Shown: positions 34,385 through 42,649, numbered from the stretch's first letter. The stretch: DNA of 64,000 nucleotides from Bog-950 sp964631835 (GCA_964631835.1 CAZWAD010000001.1:1-64000), one strand, 5' to 3'. Numbers and translations are program-made. Notes: generated by a model not told the origin, from the sequence alone.

Positions 34385-36414
34385 TGCAGTTTCGATTTAT
34401 CGGCTGGCATGGAGTCTCCGTATTTGCCGTCCCCCAGTTTCACCTTGCCCATGTTCGGCCCACCCGTGATAATTTCTCCTATACCGGTTGACTCTTCGGG
34501 GTCGTAACCATACACTTCATAGTCAGCAGGCCAGTGAAATATTTTTTTGCCAGCCAACTGATTAGCTGTTTTTGCAGCAGCGGGTTCTTTATCGGGTTTT
34601 ATATAAACCGGTCCGGGTGCTTGAGGAAATCTTCCTTCGCCATAATTTGTTTTAGGCTTTGCAACGATTTGATAATCTATTGCCCCGGTTGATGTTCCTC
34701 CGCCTAACTCTACAATATCGAAACCCGAATCAGATTTATTTATCACAGCAACCCCTCTACAATTTTCAAACCCCGGCTGACAGATTACTTTCAACGGATT
34801 ATCGGCATCTACCACAATAATGTCTTTCAATATCGGGTCAAGAGTAACATGCGCGCGACCATTTACCAATTGAACAGTGCCATAATCAATATACCAGTAC
34901 TCAGGCGATTCAGGGGCAGTAAGAGTTATGCGCCCGTGGTTTGGAGTTGGAATTACTTCGCTTACTGTACCCGAACCAATTATTTTCCGATTAGTCGTAC
35001 TGTTCAAAGCCACATAAGCGTATTGAGTCGGGTTACCCTGAAAGTATCCACCAGCTGTTATGTTTACGCTTGTTGTGTAAACGCTCATTGGGTCACCTCC
35101 GGTACTCGGCCCTCTACCGAACGCCATAATGCCAAAAGCATCTTCGGCATTGCCGGCAACACCCCCATAAAAATCTCCACCGGTAGTCCATCCGGGATTA
35201 CCGGCTATAGAACGGTTGTTGTAGCCGCGGATGGCAGTTTTAATATTGCCCAGTCCGGCACTTGTGTTATTTAATTGTGCGTAAAGGGCGGGGGCATTAA
35301 AACTTCCGTTATTATCCACTAAAATATAACTGCCCGACCATACATTGGAATATAAAATGCTGGTAGAAGTGGTTGCCGGAGAAATAGTTTGTCCGTAAAT
35401 AGCAGGGTGCAGGCTTACGGAATTGTTGTAAGCATTAACTCCGGCACCCTGGAATGTCTGCGGGGTAACTCCGAAAGTAATATTGCCTTCATAACCCAAA
35501 TAACCGCCAACATTAGCAGAGTGCCCATATACAGCAGCGATTGATGCGGTATTCAGAACTTCAAGGTGAGTAGTGGGTGCTGTTATGTTTATACCCACGT
35601 TGCCCGAATTCAACACCCGTATTCTTTCCAGATTGTTGGTTTTAACCACCCAGTCAACATTGTCAGTGGTACCGATGAAATTTGTTGCAGCATTGGTTCC
35701 CGAATTTCCGGTAGTAAGCCACGCACCGGCAGTTGTAGTAAGTCCCTGGGGATAGGTGGTAAGCAGGCTTAAAGTTCCGTTGGCATTATAAATCAAATCT
35801 GAAATTGTCCATACCGGGCCTGTAGGTCCTGTCGCACCAGGTCCTCCCTGCGGACCGGTATCACCCTGTGGTCCGGTGGGTCCCGGCATTCCCTGTATTC
35901 CCTGAGGCCCCTGAACACCGGTGGGACCGGTTACGCCCGGAGTTCCGGGCAAACCCTGCGGACCGGTTGCACCTGGAGTTCCCGGTAAGCCTTGTGGTCC
36001 TGTTGCGCCATTAGCCCCTGCCGGCCCCTGAACCCCCTGCGGCCCTTGCGGCCCCGTAGCTCCGGCAATACCCTGAGCGCCTTGTGGTCCTGGAATACCC
36101 GCAGGACCTGTGGGACCGGTTGGCCCGGTTATACCCGTAAGCTGGCAAAGAGACTGCCAGCCCGAAATGGTGGAATAGTAATAAAAGCAATCAGCCGTAA
36201 TGTCGTAAACAAGGAGCGCTCTTGCAGGGGAAGAAATGGCAAGCCGCTGAGCGGTGGTCATTCGCGGAACAAGAAACCCTTTGGTATTATCGCTCAGCTC
36301 AAGAAGTGCGCTTGGGTCGGGATTGGGAATTCCGATTCCCACATTATTTTGTGCAACAGCTATATTAAATAGGAATACATAAACCAGTAATACAGCTATA
36401 TAAATTTTCTTCAT
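34381..36414 (-). CDS. Collagen-like surface protein
   Basis: 677 residues with a signal peptide ending VAQ. The opening 'NNVGIGIPNPDPSALLELSDNTKGFLVPRMTTAQR' is a common start for Bacteroidota tail-fibre-like surface proteins. Residues 94-200 are about 35 uninterrupted Gly-X-Y triplets (GPTGPTGPAG...), expected to form a collagen-type triple helix and therefore a trimer. A large C-terminal domain follows with no T9SS domain seen. Paralogue-like to the protein at 61519-63999. Confidence 0.85.
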   Translation of the reverse strand: MKKIYIAVLLVYVFLFNIAVAQNNVGIGIPNPDPSALLELSDNTKGFLVPRMTTAQRLAISSPARALLVYDITADCFYYYSTISGWQSLCQLTGITGPTGPTGPAGIPGPQGAQGIAGATGPQGPQGVQGPAGANGATGPQGLPGTPGATGPQGLPGTPGVTGPTGVQGPQGIQGMPGPTGPQGDTGPQGGPGATGPTGPVWTISDLIYNANGTLSLLTTYPQGLTTTAGAWLTTGNSGTNAATNFIGTTDNVDWVVKTNNLERIRVLNSGNVGINITAPTTHLEVLNTASIAAVYGHSANVGGYLGYEGNITFGVTPQTFQGAGVNAYNNSVSLHPAIYGQTISPATTSTSILYSNVWSGSYILVDNNGSFNAPALYAQLNNTSAGLGNIKTAIRGYNNRSIAGNPGWTTGGDFYGGVAGNAEDAFGIMAFGRGPSTGGDPMSVYTTSVNITAGGYFQGNPTQYAYVALNSTTNRKIIGSGTVSEVIPTPNHGRITLTAPESPEYWYIDYGTVQLVNGRAHVTLDPILKDIIVVDADNPLKVICQPGFENCRGVAVINKSDSGFDIVELGGGTSTGAIDYQIVAKPKTNYGEGRFPQAPGPVYIKPDKEPAAAKTANQLAGKKIFHWPADYEVYGYDPEESTGIGEIITGGPNMGKVKLGDGKYGDSMPADKSKLH

Positions 36415-36618
36415 TTTGATTTTAATTGGAAACGAAAATTACGAATACTTCATAGAATCTCAAACCCTTCGGCTTACATTATAGTTAGATGCTCATTTTA
36501 CAATAAAAGATGTAAGCCTGCCAGCGTTTTTTCTCCGGTTTCCGGCTTATTAATGGTTCTCCACTGAACACGGGTATTATCAATTTAGGATTATCTTCGA
36601 CTTCCTTTGTAAATAATA

Positions 36619-39036
36619 ATGAAGCAAGTTTTACCCATATTACTTTTTTCGCTTTTGTTGTTTCATGCAGAGGCAACGCACATAGTCGGGGGATTTGTTT
36701 CATACCGGTTTATTTCAGGAACCACTTACGAAATAACCCTTACCGCTTACCGCGACTGCAACTCTAACGTTACTCTGGATGGAATCCCTTTCCCGGACGG
36801 GAATGGGGGAATGGCTGTTGTGACTCCCCGGCTTAGCATTTTCGATAACAGCGGCAATTTCATTGATTCGATTATACTTTCTGCGCCCGCGGTAACAACC
36901 ATCGGTCCGCCCAGCGATAATCCCTGTCTGACTAACACATCTGGTGTTTGTGTAGAGCAAGGTGTTTACACAACCACATATACTTTTCCTTCATCGGTTA
37001 CCAGTTATTACGTTCAGTATGTGCGCTGCTGCCGGAACGGCTCAATCAATAATCTATTTGAACCCGGAACACAGGGCGGTACATACTCAGTATTCATTCC
37101 TGCCACATCACAGTATCAAAACACAAGTCCGGTTTTCAATAACTTTCCTCCTATTTTTATTTGCGTCAATGCCCCTCTCCGGTTCGACCATTCAGCCACC
37201 GATGCCGATGGCGACCAGTTGACTTACAGCCTCTGTTCACCGTTTCTCGGAGGCGACACCTTAAACCCCTCTCCGGAAATTCCATTGGGTCCGCCATATA
37301 GCCCCATTATCTGGGAAAGCGGTTACAGCGCAAATAATCCTTTGGGAAGCAACAATCTTTTCATAGATGCCGGTTCGGGATATTTAACCGGAGTGCCAAA
37401 TACAATCGGGCAGTTTGTTGTAGGCGTATGCGTGAGCGAGTATCGCAACGGGGTTTTGCTGGCAACATACATCCGCGATTTTCAATTTAATGTTACGCGG
37501 TGCAACATACCGGTAGCCAATATTCCAAGCAGCAATATCAACCCGGTAACGGGCATAGGAACATATATTATCAATTGCGATAGCAGGTTTGTGCAATTTC
37601 AGAACACCTCCTACAACCCGCCACCGGCAAGTGTGCCGCTTACTTATGAATGGGACTTCGGTGTTGCGGGAATTACAACCGATACCTCTACGGGAAGCCT
37701 TCCTTCATTCGTTTATCCCGATACCGGAACATACCTGGTTCGGTTAAACGTAATCAAAGGAACCGGACCAAACGCCTGTTTCGATACTACCTATGCCTAT
37801 GTGAAAATTTACCCGAAGGGAAATACTGACTTTAATTCTGTTTCCGCCTGTCCATACTCCCCTGTTCAGTTTTCTGATTTAAGCACCACACCGGACGGAA
37901 CAATCACCGGCTGGCAATGGAGTTTTGGAGATGGCGACACATCCTCTTTACAAAACCCTGCGCATATTTATTCCGCCAGCGGAAGTTATCCTGTGACACT
38001 CGTAAGCCAGAACTCCTACGGGTGTAAAGACACCCTTCAGAAAAGCACACTGGTGTTTGCCAGCCCTAACTCCGATTTTGATTATACACCACCCTGCATT
38101 AACAGCGTTATAACCTTCAGCCTGGCGAACAACAATAATGTTGCTTCTTACAGCTGGACTTTCCCGAACGGCTCTTCGAGCAGCCTGACTTCGCCATCGT
38201 ACACTTTTAATTCAGCCGGTACTTACCCGGTTGCACTCATTACCACCAGCAACGATGGCTGCCGCGATACCACGGTGAAAGACATTACAGTACAGTTACC
38301 GGTTACGGCTGTTACCCAATCGCCTTTCCACGCTTGCGAAGGAAATCCGGTTCAGCTTTTTGCTTCCGGTGGTTTGTATTATGAATGGGTTCCTCACACC
38401 GGCCTGAACAACCCCTTTACCAGCGACCCCTTTGCTATGCCCGGTTCAACAACATTTTACACCGTTTATGTTTCCAACGATTGCTATACCGACAGCGCCA
38501 CCGCGCAGGTGATTGTTCATCCGCTGCCGGTGGTTGATGCCGGACCGGATACAACCATTTGGAGAGATACTTATGCTGAACTTCACGGATTTACTAACGA
38601 AACCAATCATTTCTGGAATCCTTCCACCTGGCTCGATGACCCGTTTGAATTGAACACACGCGCCCAGCCACCGCAAACACAGTGGTACGAATTGTTTGCC
38701 ATTGATGAATACGGATGCATGAATAAGGATTCTGTTTTGGTTACGGTGGAGCTTTACACCATTCTTGATATTCCCACTGCGTTTTCACCTGATGGCAACG
38801 GGGTGAATGATATTTTCCGCATTGTGCGCTGGCTGAATGTTTTCGAGTTGAAAGAGTTTTCGGTTTACAACCGGTGGGGGCAAAAAGTTTTTGAAACCAG
38901 CGATATTTCGCAGGGATGGAACGGAACCTACAAAGGTATTGCCTGCCAACTGGGCGTGTATGTATGGAGCGTGGTTGCCAAAACCCGCGAGGGGAAGGAA
39001 ATTGTCCGCAAAGGAAATGTTACTCTCCTTCGGTAA
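36619..39036 (+). CDS. PKD-domain surface protein with T9SS type B sorting domain
   Basis: 805 residues. Signal peptide ending AEA, then a Cys-containing N-terminal region ('THIVGGFVSYRFISGTTYEITLTAYRDCN') typical of large Bacteroidota adhesins, two or three PKD domains ('WQWSFGDGDTSSLQNPAHIYSASGSYPVTL', 'YSWTFPNGSSSS...YTFNSAGTYPVALIT'), and the gliding-motility C-terminal domain 'IPTAFSPDGNGVNDIFRI...FSVYNRWGQKVFE...GVYVW', the type B T9SS signal. Probably exported and held at the cell surface. Confidence 0.9.
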   Translation: MKQVLPILLFSLLLFHAEATHIVGGFVSYRFISGTTYEITLTAYRDCNSNVTLDGIPFPDGNGGMAVVTPRLSIFDNSGNFIDSIILSAPAVTTIGPPSDNPCLTNTSGVCVEQGVYTTTYTFPSSVTSYYVQYVRCCRNGSINNLFEPGTQGGTYSVFIPATSQYQNTSPVFNNFPPIFICVNAPLRFDHSATDADGDQLTYSLCSPFLGGDTLNPSPEIPLGPPYSPIIWESGYSANNPLGSNNLFIDAGSGYLTGVPNTIGQFVVGVCVSEYRNGVLLATYIRDFQFNVTRCNIPVANIPSSNINPVTGIGTYIINCDSRFVQFQNTSYNPPPASVPLTYEWDFGVAGITTDTSTGSLPSFVYPDTGTYLVRLNVIKGTGPNACFDTTYAYVKIYPKGNTDFNSVSACPYSPVQFSDLSTTPDGTITGWQWSFGDGDTSSLQNPAHIYSASGSYPVTLVSQNSYGCKDTLQKSTLVFASPNSDFDYTPPCINSVITFSLANNNNVASYSWTFPNGSSSSLTSPSYTFNSAGTYPVALITTSNDGCRDTTVKDITVQLPVTAVTQSPFHACEGNPVQLFASGGLYYEWVPHTGLNNPFTSDPFAMPGSTTFYTVYVSNDCYTDSATAQVIVHPLPVVDAGPDTTIWRDTYAELHGFTNETNHFWNPSTWLDDPFELNTRAQPPQTQWYELFAIDEYGCMNKDSVLVTVELYTILDIPTAFSPDGNGVNDIFRIVRWLNVFELKEFSVYNRWGQKVFETSDISQGWNGTYKGIACQLGVYVWSVVAKTREGKEIVRKGNVTLLR

Positions 39037-39087
39037 ATCTTTTTTCTATTCCACATCTCTGTTTAAATTAGCCACAAATTCTATATC

Positions 39088-39399
39088 ATGAGAAAATTGT
39101 TCATTACCGCTGCTGTTATTTTGGTTGTTCTTGCTTCCTGTTCTAAGAAATCTTCTCCCGGTGCGGAGAAACAAATTGACGGAGCGGAAGTATTTGCAAG
39201 TAATTGCGCCCGCTGCCACGGCCCCCAGGGAATTAAAGATGAGCGTACGCCCAACCTGCAAACCATTGCCCTTGATAAAGCCGGATTGGTATACAGCATT
39301 ACTCATGGTAAAAACAAAATGCCCTCTTTTGAAGATAAACTTACCGCTGCAGAAATTTCGGCTGTAGCTGATTTGATTGTAAGCTGGCACAACAAATAA
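39088..39399 (+). CDS. c-type cytochrome lipoprotein
   Basis: 103 residues. Lipoprotein signal with Cys18 (VVLASC), one haem site C40-A-R-C43-H44, and a Met ligand at 'KNKMPSF' (Met78). A small periplasmic or membrane-anchored electron carrier. Its stop codon directly abuts the anmK ATG, so the two are probably read from one transcript. Confidence 0.9.
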   Translation: MRKLFITAAVILVVLASCSKKSSPGAEKQIDGAEVFASNCARCHGPQGIKDERTPNLQTIALDKAGLVYSITHGKNKMPSFEDKLTAAEISAVADLIVSWHNK

Positions 39400-40521
39400 A
39401 TGGAGCGCTACCGGGTAATCGGTTTAATGAGCGGCAGCTCGCTCGATGGTTTGGATATTGCCTACTGCGAATTCGCCAAACAAAAGGGGAAGTGGAATTT
39501 TAAAATCCTCGAAGCGATTACTTTGCCATATCCCGAACACTTCCTGCCGGGGCTGAAAGACCTCACCTTCATTTCCTCTAAATCTCTTTGGGAAACTCAC
39601 ACGGCATTGGGGAAGTTTTTCGGCATGGTGGCAAAGGTGTTTATAGAAAAATACCTTCCGAAAAGTAAAGTTGACTTTATTGCCTCGCACGGACACACGG
39701 TTTTTCATTTTCCTGAAAAGAGATTCACTACGCAGATAGGCGATGGTGCCGCTATTGCTGCTGCTTCCGGCTTACCGGTGGTTTGCGATTTCCGTACTTC
39801 GGATATTGCGCATGGCGGGCAAGGCACGCCCATTGTTCCTATCGGTGATAAACATCTTTTTCCTCAATACCTTTTTTGCCTCAACATTGGGGGCATTGCC
39901 AATATCAGTTGCAAAACACGCCCTCCTAACCTCCCTAAAGGGGAGGAACGAAAGCAGATTGTTGCTTTTGATATTTGCGCGGCTAACCAGGTACTGAACG
40001 CGCTTGCTGCCAAGCTGGGCAAGGAATACGACACCGGTGGCAAGATTGCCGCTGCCGGTAGCATCAACAAAGAACTTCTGCGCGAGCTCAACAAGCTGAA
40101 ATACTTTTCGCGCACTTATCCCAAGTCGCTCGACAATAGTTTTTCGCGTGAGCAGGTGTTACCGGTGCTGGAAAAATCCGGAATATCTACCGAAGATAAA
40201 ATACGCACCAGCGTGGAACACATAGCCATGCAGGTGGCGCGGCATGTGCAGATGATTGCTAAAAAAGAAAAAATAAAACTGCGCGGCAGCGAGCAAATAT
40301 TAGTTACTGGTGGAGGGGCTTTCAATAAATTTTTGGTGGAGCGCATTGCCGCATTAACCAAGCTGAATGTGGTGGTGCCCGGTGACGACATTGTAAAGTT
40401 TAAGGAAGCCCTGGTGATAGCCTTTATGGGTGTGCTGCGCATGCGTGGCGAAATCAATGTGCTTAAAAGCGTTACTGGTGCTTCGAAAGACACCGTGGGC
40501 GGGGCGGTGCATTTGTCTTAA
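39400..40521 (+). CDS. anmK: Anhydro-N-acetylmuramic acid kinase
   Basis: 373 residues. 'IGLMSGSSLDGLDIAYCEF' is the AnmK signature, with 'IASHGHTVFHFP', 'VVCDFRTSDIAHGGQGTPIVPIGD', 'LNIGGIANIS' and 'LVTGGGAFNKF'. Phosphorylates and opens anhydro-MurNAc in peptidoglycan recycling, in the cytoplasm. Two oddities: an in-frame palindrome (39921-39950) adds 'RPPNLPKGEER' after 'GGIANISC', and the last 17 codons recur, diverged, 528 nt downstream past a toxin pair. Confidence 0.93.
   Translation: MERYRVIGLMSGSSLDGLDIAYCEFAKQKGKWNFKILEAITLPYPEHFLPGLKDLTFISSKSLWETHTALGKFFGMVAKVFIEKYLPKSKVDFIASHGHTVFHFPEKRFTTQIGDGAAIAAASGLPVVCDFRTSDIAHGGQGTPIVPIGDKHLFPQYLFCLNIGGIANISCKTRPPNLPKGEERKQIVAFDICAANQVLNALAAKLGKEYDTGGKIAAAGSINKELLRELNKLKYFSRTYPKSLDNSFSREQVLPVLEKSGISTEDKIRTSVEHIAMQVARHVQMIAKKEKIKLRGSEQILVTGGGAFNKFLVERIAALTKLNVVVPGDDIVKFKEALVIAFMGVLRMRGEINVLKSVTGASKDTVGGAVHLS
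39921..39950. repeat. Palindromic insertion inside anmK
   Basis: CCTCCC (39930-39935) pairs with GGGAGG (39941-39946) around TAAAG, flanked by a further CCTCC copy. The resulting peptide R-P-P-N-L-P-K-G-E-E has no counterpart in the AnmK core as I know it. Confidence 0.7.
40471..40521 (+). repeat. Direct repeat, left copy: true anmK 3' end
   Basis: 51 nt coding VTGASKDTVGGAVHLS and stop; matched by 40999-41049 (roughly 80% identical, most changes silent). Confidence 0.85.
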
Positions 40522-40557
40522 AAGATAGCGATTGAATAGATTGTCTACATTTACAAC

Positions 40558-40842
40558 ATGCCGCCAATAGTATTTGATTGGGACGAAGGAAACGAAATGA
40601 AAAATGTTACCAAGCACCAGATTTCAACCGAGGAAGCTGAAAGCATTTTCAGCGATGAAAGAAAGTTGGTGGGTTATGACCACAAGCACAGCGCTCAGGA
40701 AATGCGTTTTGAATGTTTGGGTGTAAGTTTGAATAAACGGATTTTGAGGGTTACATTTGTAACACGAACCGGGAAAGTACGTATCATAAGCGCAAGACCG
40801 GCCTCGGAAAAAGAAAAGAAACGATATGAAAACCAGGAATAA
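40558..40842 (+). CDS. brnT: BrnT-family type II toxin
   Basis: 94 residues. 'FDWDEGNEMKNVTKHQISTEEAESIF' and the C-terminal 'RIISARPASEKEKKRYE' match BrnT, a ribonuclease toxin of the RelE-like fold that inhibits translation. The partner frame starts 17 nt before its stop. The toxin gene lies 36 nt after anmK and is followed by a second copy of the anmK tail, so the pair seems to have been inserted at the end of anmK. Confidence 0.85.
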   Translation: MPPIVFDWDEGNEMKNVTKHQISTEEAESIFSDERKLVGYDHKHSAQEMRFECLGVSLNKRILRVTFVTRTGKVRIISARPASEKEKKRYENQE

Positions 40843-40990
40843 AAAGAAAACCTACGTGCGTGTATCGCGTATGAAAGACTCTTCGGCATCCGTTGACTGG
40901 AACAGGCCGCTTAACCTGGAAACTCTTTTGGAGCTAAGCCGCAAAGGTTTATTGAAAGAAAAAAAGCGCTCCCCTAAAAAAGCCGCCTGA
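40826..40990 (+). CDS. Small basic protein, presumed antitoxin partner of BrnT
   Basis: 54 residues, too short for most gene callers: MKTRNKKKTYVRVSRMKD, then 'VDWNRPLNLETLLELSRKGLLKEKK' and a Lys-rich end. It overlaps brnT by 17 nt, the coupling usual for toxin-antitoxin pairs in toxin-first order. It does not show the usual BrnA ribbon-helix-helix sequence, so it is either a divergent or shortened antitoxin or a different partner. Assigned by position only. Confidence 0.55.
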   Translation: MKTRNKKKTYVRVSRMKDSSASVDWNRPLNLETLLELSRKGLLKEKKRSPKKAA

Positions 40991-40998
40991 CTTCTCAC

Positions 40999-41049
40999 GT
41001 TACCGGTGCTTCGAAAGATACGGTGGGCGGGGCGGTTTACTTGCCGTAG
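40999..41049 (+). pseudogene. Direct repeat, right copy: anmK 3' end remnant
   Basis: Encodes VTGASKDTVGGAVYLP and a stop in a frame with no start. Same length as the true anmK end. Differences from it are mostly third-position, as between two functional lineages rather than a random decay. Confidence 0.8.
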
Positions 41050-41060
41050 CAATTTTTAAT

Positions 41061-41098
41061 CGCAATGTCCCCAATGCTTCGCAAAGGGAGACATTGCG
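41061..41098. repeat. Palindromic element, copy 4
   Basis: Stem CGCAATGTC/GACATTGCG, inner CCC/GGG, loop with TGC-TTC-GCA. Compared with 109-146, both arms changed together. Confidence 0.85.
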
Positions 41099-41111
41099 CA
41101 GACTAACTTGC

Positions 41112-41723
41112 TTAATCTATTCGGGTTGCTGTAAAAGAATCTTTCTTTTTGCTTATAGGCATGTACACAAACTTGCTGGTCTTGAAAGAAACGACTCTGT
41201 AATTCTCAACTTTTTTCTTAATTACAATTGTCAAATTAATATTCTCAATAGACCAACTGCCCATTTCAGTTTTGCCATTGGAACGCAAAACTTTAAAATC
41301 TCCGGTTTTAAAAAACCAATACTCCTCACCAAGAGATGTGCGCCAGTGACCAACCATATTTTCTTTGGTAGGGTCTGTTTCAGCATCGGGGTTTACGGGT
41401 TTGCTTTCGGCTTCCTTTTCCTCTAATTCTACTCCAACATTCTTTGAGCATTGCAGTAAAGTTGCCTGCATGATTCTCTTATGTTCTGCATCAATTTTTG
41501 ATTCAAATTCCTTTCGCGAGTACTTAGTCGTTATAGCATCAACACAGCATAGAGCTACCGTTTCCTTCTGGTCTTTGTTTATTTTTTTATTTTTTGACAA
41601 AGCGCCCACTGATTCTTCGAAAATGTTGTTTCTGCTGTCTTTTGTCCAATCATACGCTTGATTGTTTTGTGCAGAAAGATGTTGTAAAAGAAAGAGTGAA
41701 AAAATTAAAGTCAGATTTTTCAT
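41112..41723 (-). CDS. Hypothetical secreted protein
   Basis: 203 residues with a signal peptide ending LSAQ. The first half is helical with two Cys pairs ('VALCCVDAITTKYSRKEFES', 'TLLQCSKNVG'). The second half has a lipocalin-like strand pattern: 'MVGHWRTSLGEEYWFFKTGDFKVLRSNGKTEMGSWSIENINLTIVIKK'. Family not recognised. Stands alone next to the repeat region. Confidence 0.65.
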   Translation of the reverse strand: MKNLTLIFSLFLLQHLSAQNNQAYDWTKDSRNNIFEESVGALSKNKKINKDQKETVALCCVDAITTKYSRKEFESKIDAEHKRIMQATLLQCSKNVGVELEEKEAESKPVNPDAETDPTKENMVGHWRTSLGEEYWFFKTGDFKVLRSNGKTEMGSWSIENINLTIVIKKKVENYRVVSFKTSKFVYMPISKKKDSFTATRID

Positions 41724-41770
41724 GGTAGTGCGGTTTTCTAATCTAAAAGTAAACTAATCTCCCAAACCAC

Positions 41771-41795
41771 AAAAAAAACCCGCTCCTGCGGGGTT
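41771..41795 (-). terminator. Rho-independent terminator, minus strand
   Basis: On the minus strand AACCCCGC pairs with GCGGG around a 4-nt loop and runs into eight T. It ends transcripts coming from the remnant and repeat region to its right, not from an intact gene. Confidence 0.7.
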
Positions 41796-41830
41796 CTGTA
41801 TTTAAGTCCCCTTTAAGGGATTTTGTTTCA

Positions 41831-41846
41831 TCCCGCCTTGGCGGGA
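41831..41846. repeat. Perfect palindrome TCCCGCC-TT-GGCGGGA
   Basis: Seven-base arms around TT. A weaker CCCTTTAAGGG palindrome lies at 41808-41820. Confidence 0.6.
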
Positions 41847-41851
41847 AGGGG

Positions 41852-41941
41852 TTACGGAAAACTAAAACTCAAACTCGCACTTCCTCCGCTGAGCACTCGT
41901 ATAGTTACCAACCTCGCGGGTTTAAAACCCTGCGAGGTTTT
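41852..41941 (-). pseudogene. C-terminal gene remnant carrying a palindrome
   Basis: A minus-strand frame reads KTSQGFKPARLVTI, then 'RVLSGGSASLSFSF', Pro and a TAA at 41852-41854. The first part is made by the palindrome at 41910-41939. There is a stop in the frame just upstream and no start. A terminator lies 57 nt downstream. I read it as the surviving tail of a lost secreted-protein gene. Confidence 0.45.
41910..41939. repeat. Palindrome AACCTCGC...GCGAGGTT
   Basis: Arms AACCTCGC-GGGTTT and AAACCC-TGCGAGGTT pair with one bulge. It is read through by the remnant frame. Confidence 0.7.
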
Positions 41942-42007
41942 AATACGGGGTCATGAAACATCATTTACCTGGTTTCCATAAACATATCACCCTTAAGTGG
42001 GTGAAAA

Positions 42008-42211
42008 CTATGCAACCTCCGCTGAATTACTCCCAACCTTATCTGAACCACATTTTAGTGTAATCCGTTCATCAAAAGATGGCATAGAATCATCAAGAGG
42101 TGGGATTGAATCACCAAGAGATGGGATTGAATAACTGCCGATGTTCATTTCACAAAAAAATGATGTGATAGAATCATCTAAATGTGGAATACGGTAATCA
42201 AAATATAACAT
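42008..42211 (-). CDS. Possible heptapeptide-repeat ORF over the 21-bp array
   Basis: 67 residues of degenerate S-I-P-S-L-D-D-like heptads followed by 19 non-repeat residues (ITLKCGSDKVGSNSAEVA end). The frame survives diverged units, which hints at past selection. But the only ATG is within the array, there is no clear ribosome site, and the region is otherwise decayed. Coding is doubtful. Confidence 0.2.
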   Translation of the reverse strand: MLYFDYRIPHLDDSITSFFCEMNIGSYSIPSLGDSIPPLDDSMPSFDERITLKCGSDKVGSNSAEVA

Positions 42212-42294
42212 TGAATCATCAAAAGATGTGATTGAATCATCATTAGTTGCTATTGAATCATCAAAAGATGTGATTGAATCATCAACAATATAGG
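42064..42294. repeat. 21-bp tandem repeat array, 11 units
   Basis: Units follow ttgaatcatcaaaagatgtga at an exact 21-bp period. Units at 42211 and 42253 are identical; those at 42127, 42148 and 42190 are most diverged. On the minus strand it codes seven-residue repeats [S/R]-I-[T/P]-S-[F/L]-D-D; the frame is open from about 42300 down to 42008 but its first ATG falls inside the array (42211). Confidence 0.85.
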
Positions 42295-42645
42295 TATGGC
42301 TTTATTCAAACATGCTATAAAATGCTTCTACAGGGTATAAGTTAAATTCAATGAGGTTCAGCGGTGATTCAATCGAATCTTTTTTCCATTCCCTGTTTAA
42401 TCAAATTGATTCAAATGCTATCCGAAGCCGGCAAAAACACATCTTAAGTTACTCAGAAAACAACAGTTGTCGTTCAATAAGCATCGCAACCCGTTCAATA
42501 AAGTTCCAATATAAATCACTATTGTTCAAAGTCATCCTTCGGAAGTCTCGGAAGAGCTTCGCGTGTGCAATACGGAAATCCGTAAATGTTTGGGGGGTGA
42601 GGAGAAATTCCCCTATCGGTGGGGGAGACACCCACCGGTAAGTAA
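42295..42645. other. Gene-free stretch
   Basis: AT-rich, no convincing gene on either strand. It contains one short hairpin (CGGTGGG/CCCACCG at about 42616-42638) and isolated gattcaa motifs that echo the 21-bp array next to it. Confidence 0.5.
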
Positions 42646-42649
42646 AAAT

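Noticed and set aside
41061..41098. Simple terminator for the 41112 gene
   Set aside because: It could serve as one, but there is no T run and its loop and core match repeats elsewhere, so a dispersed element fits better.
42064..42294. CRISPR array
   Set aside because: Units are contiguous with no spacers and no cas genes are near; it is a 21-bp tandem array.
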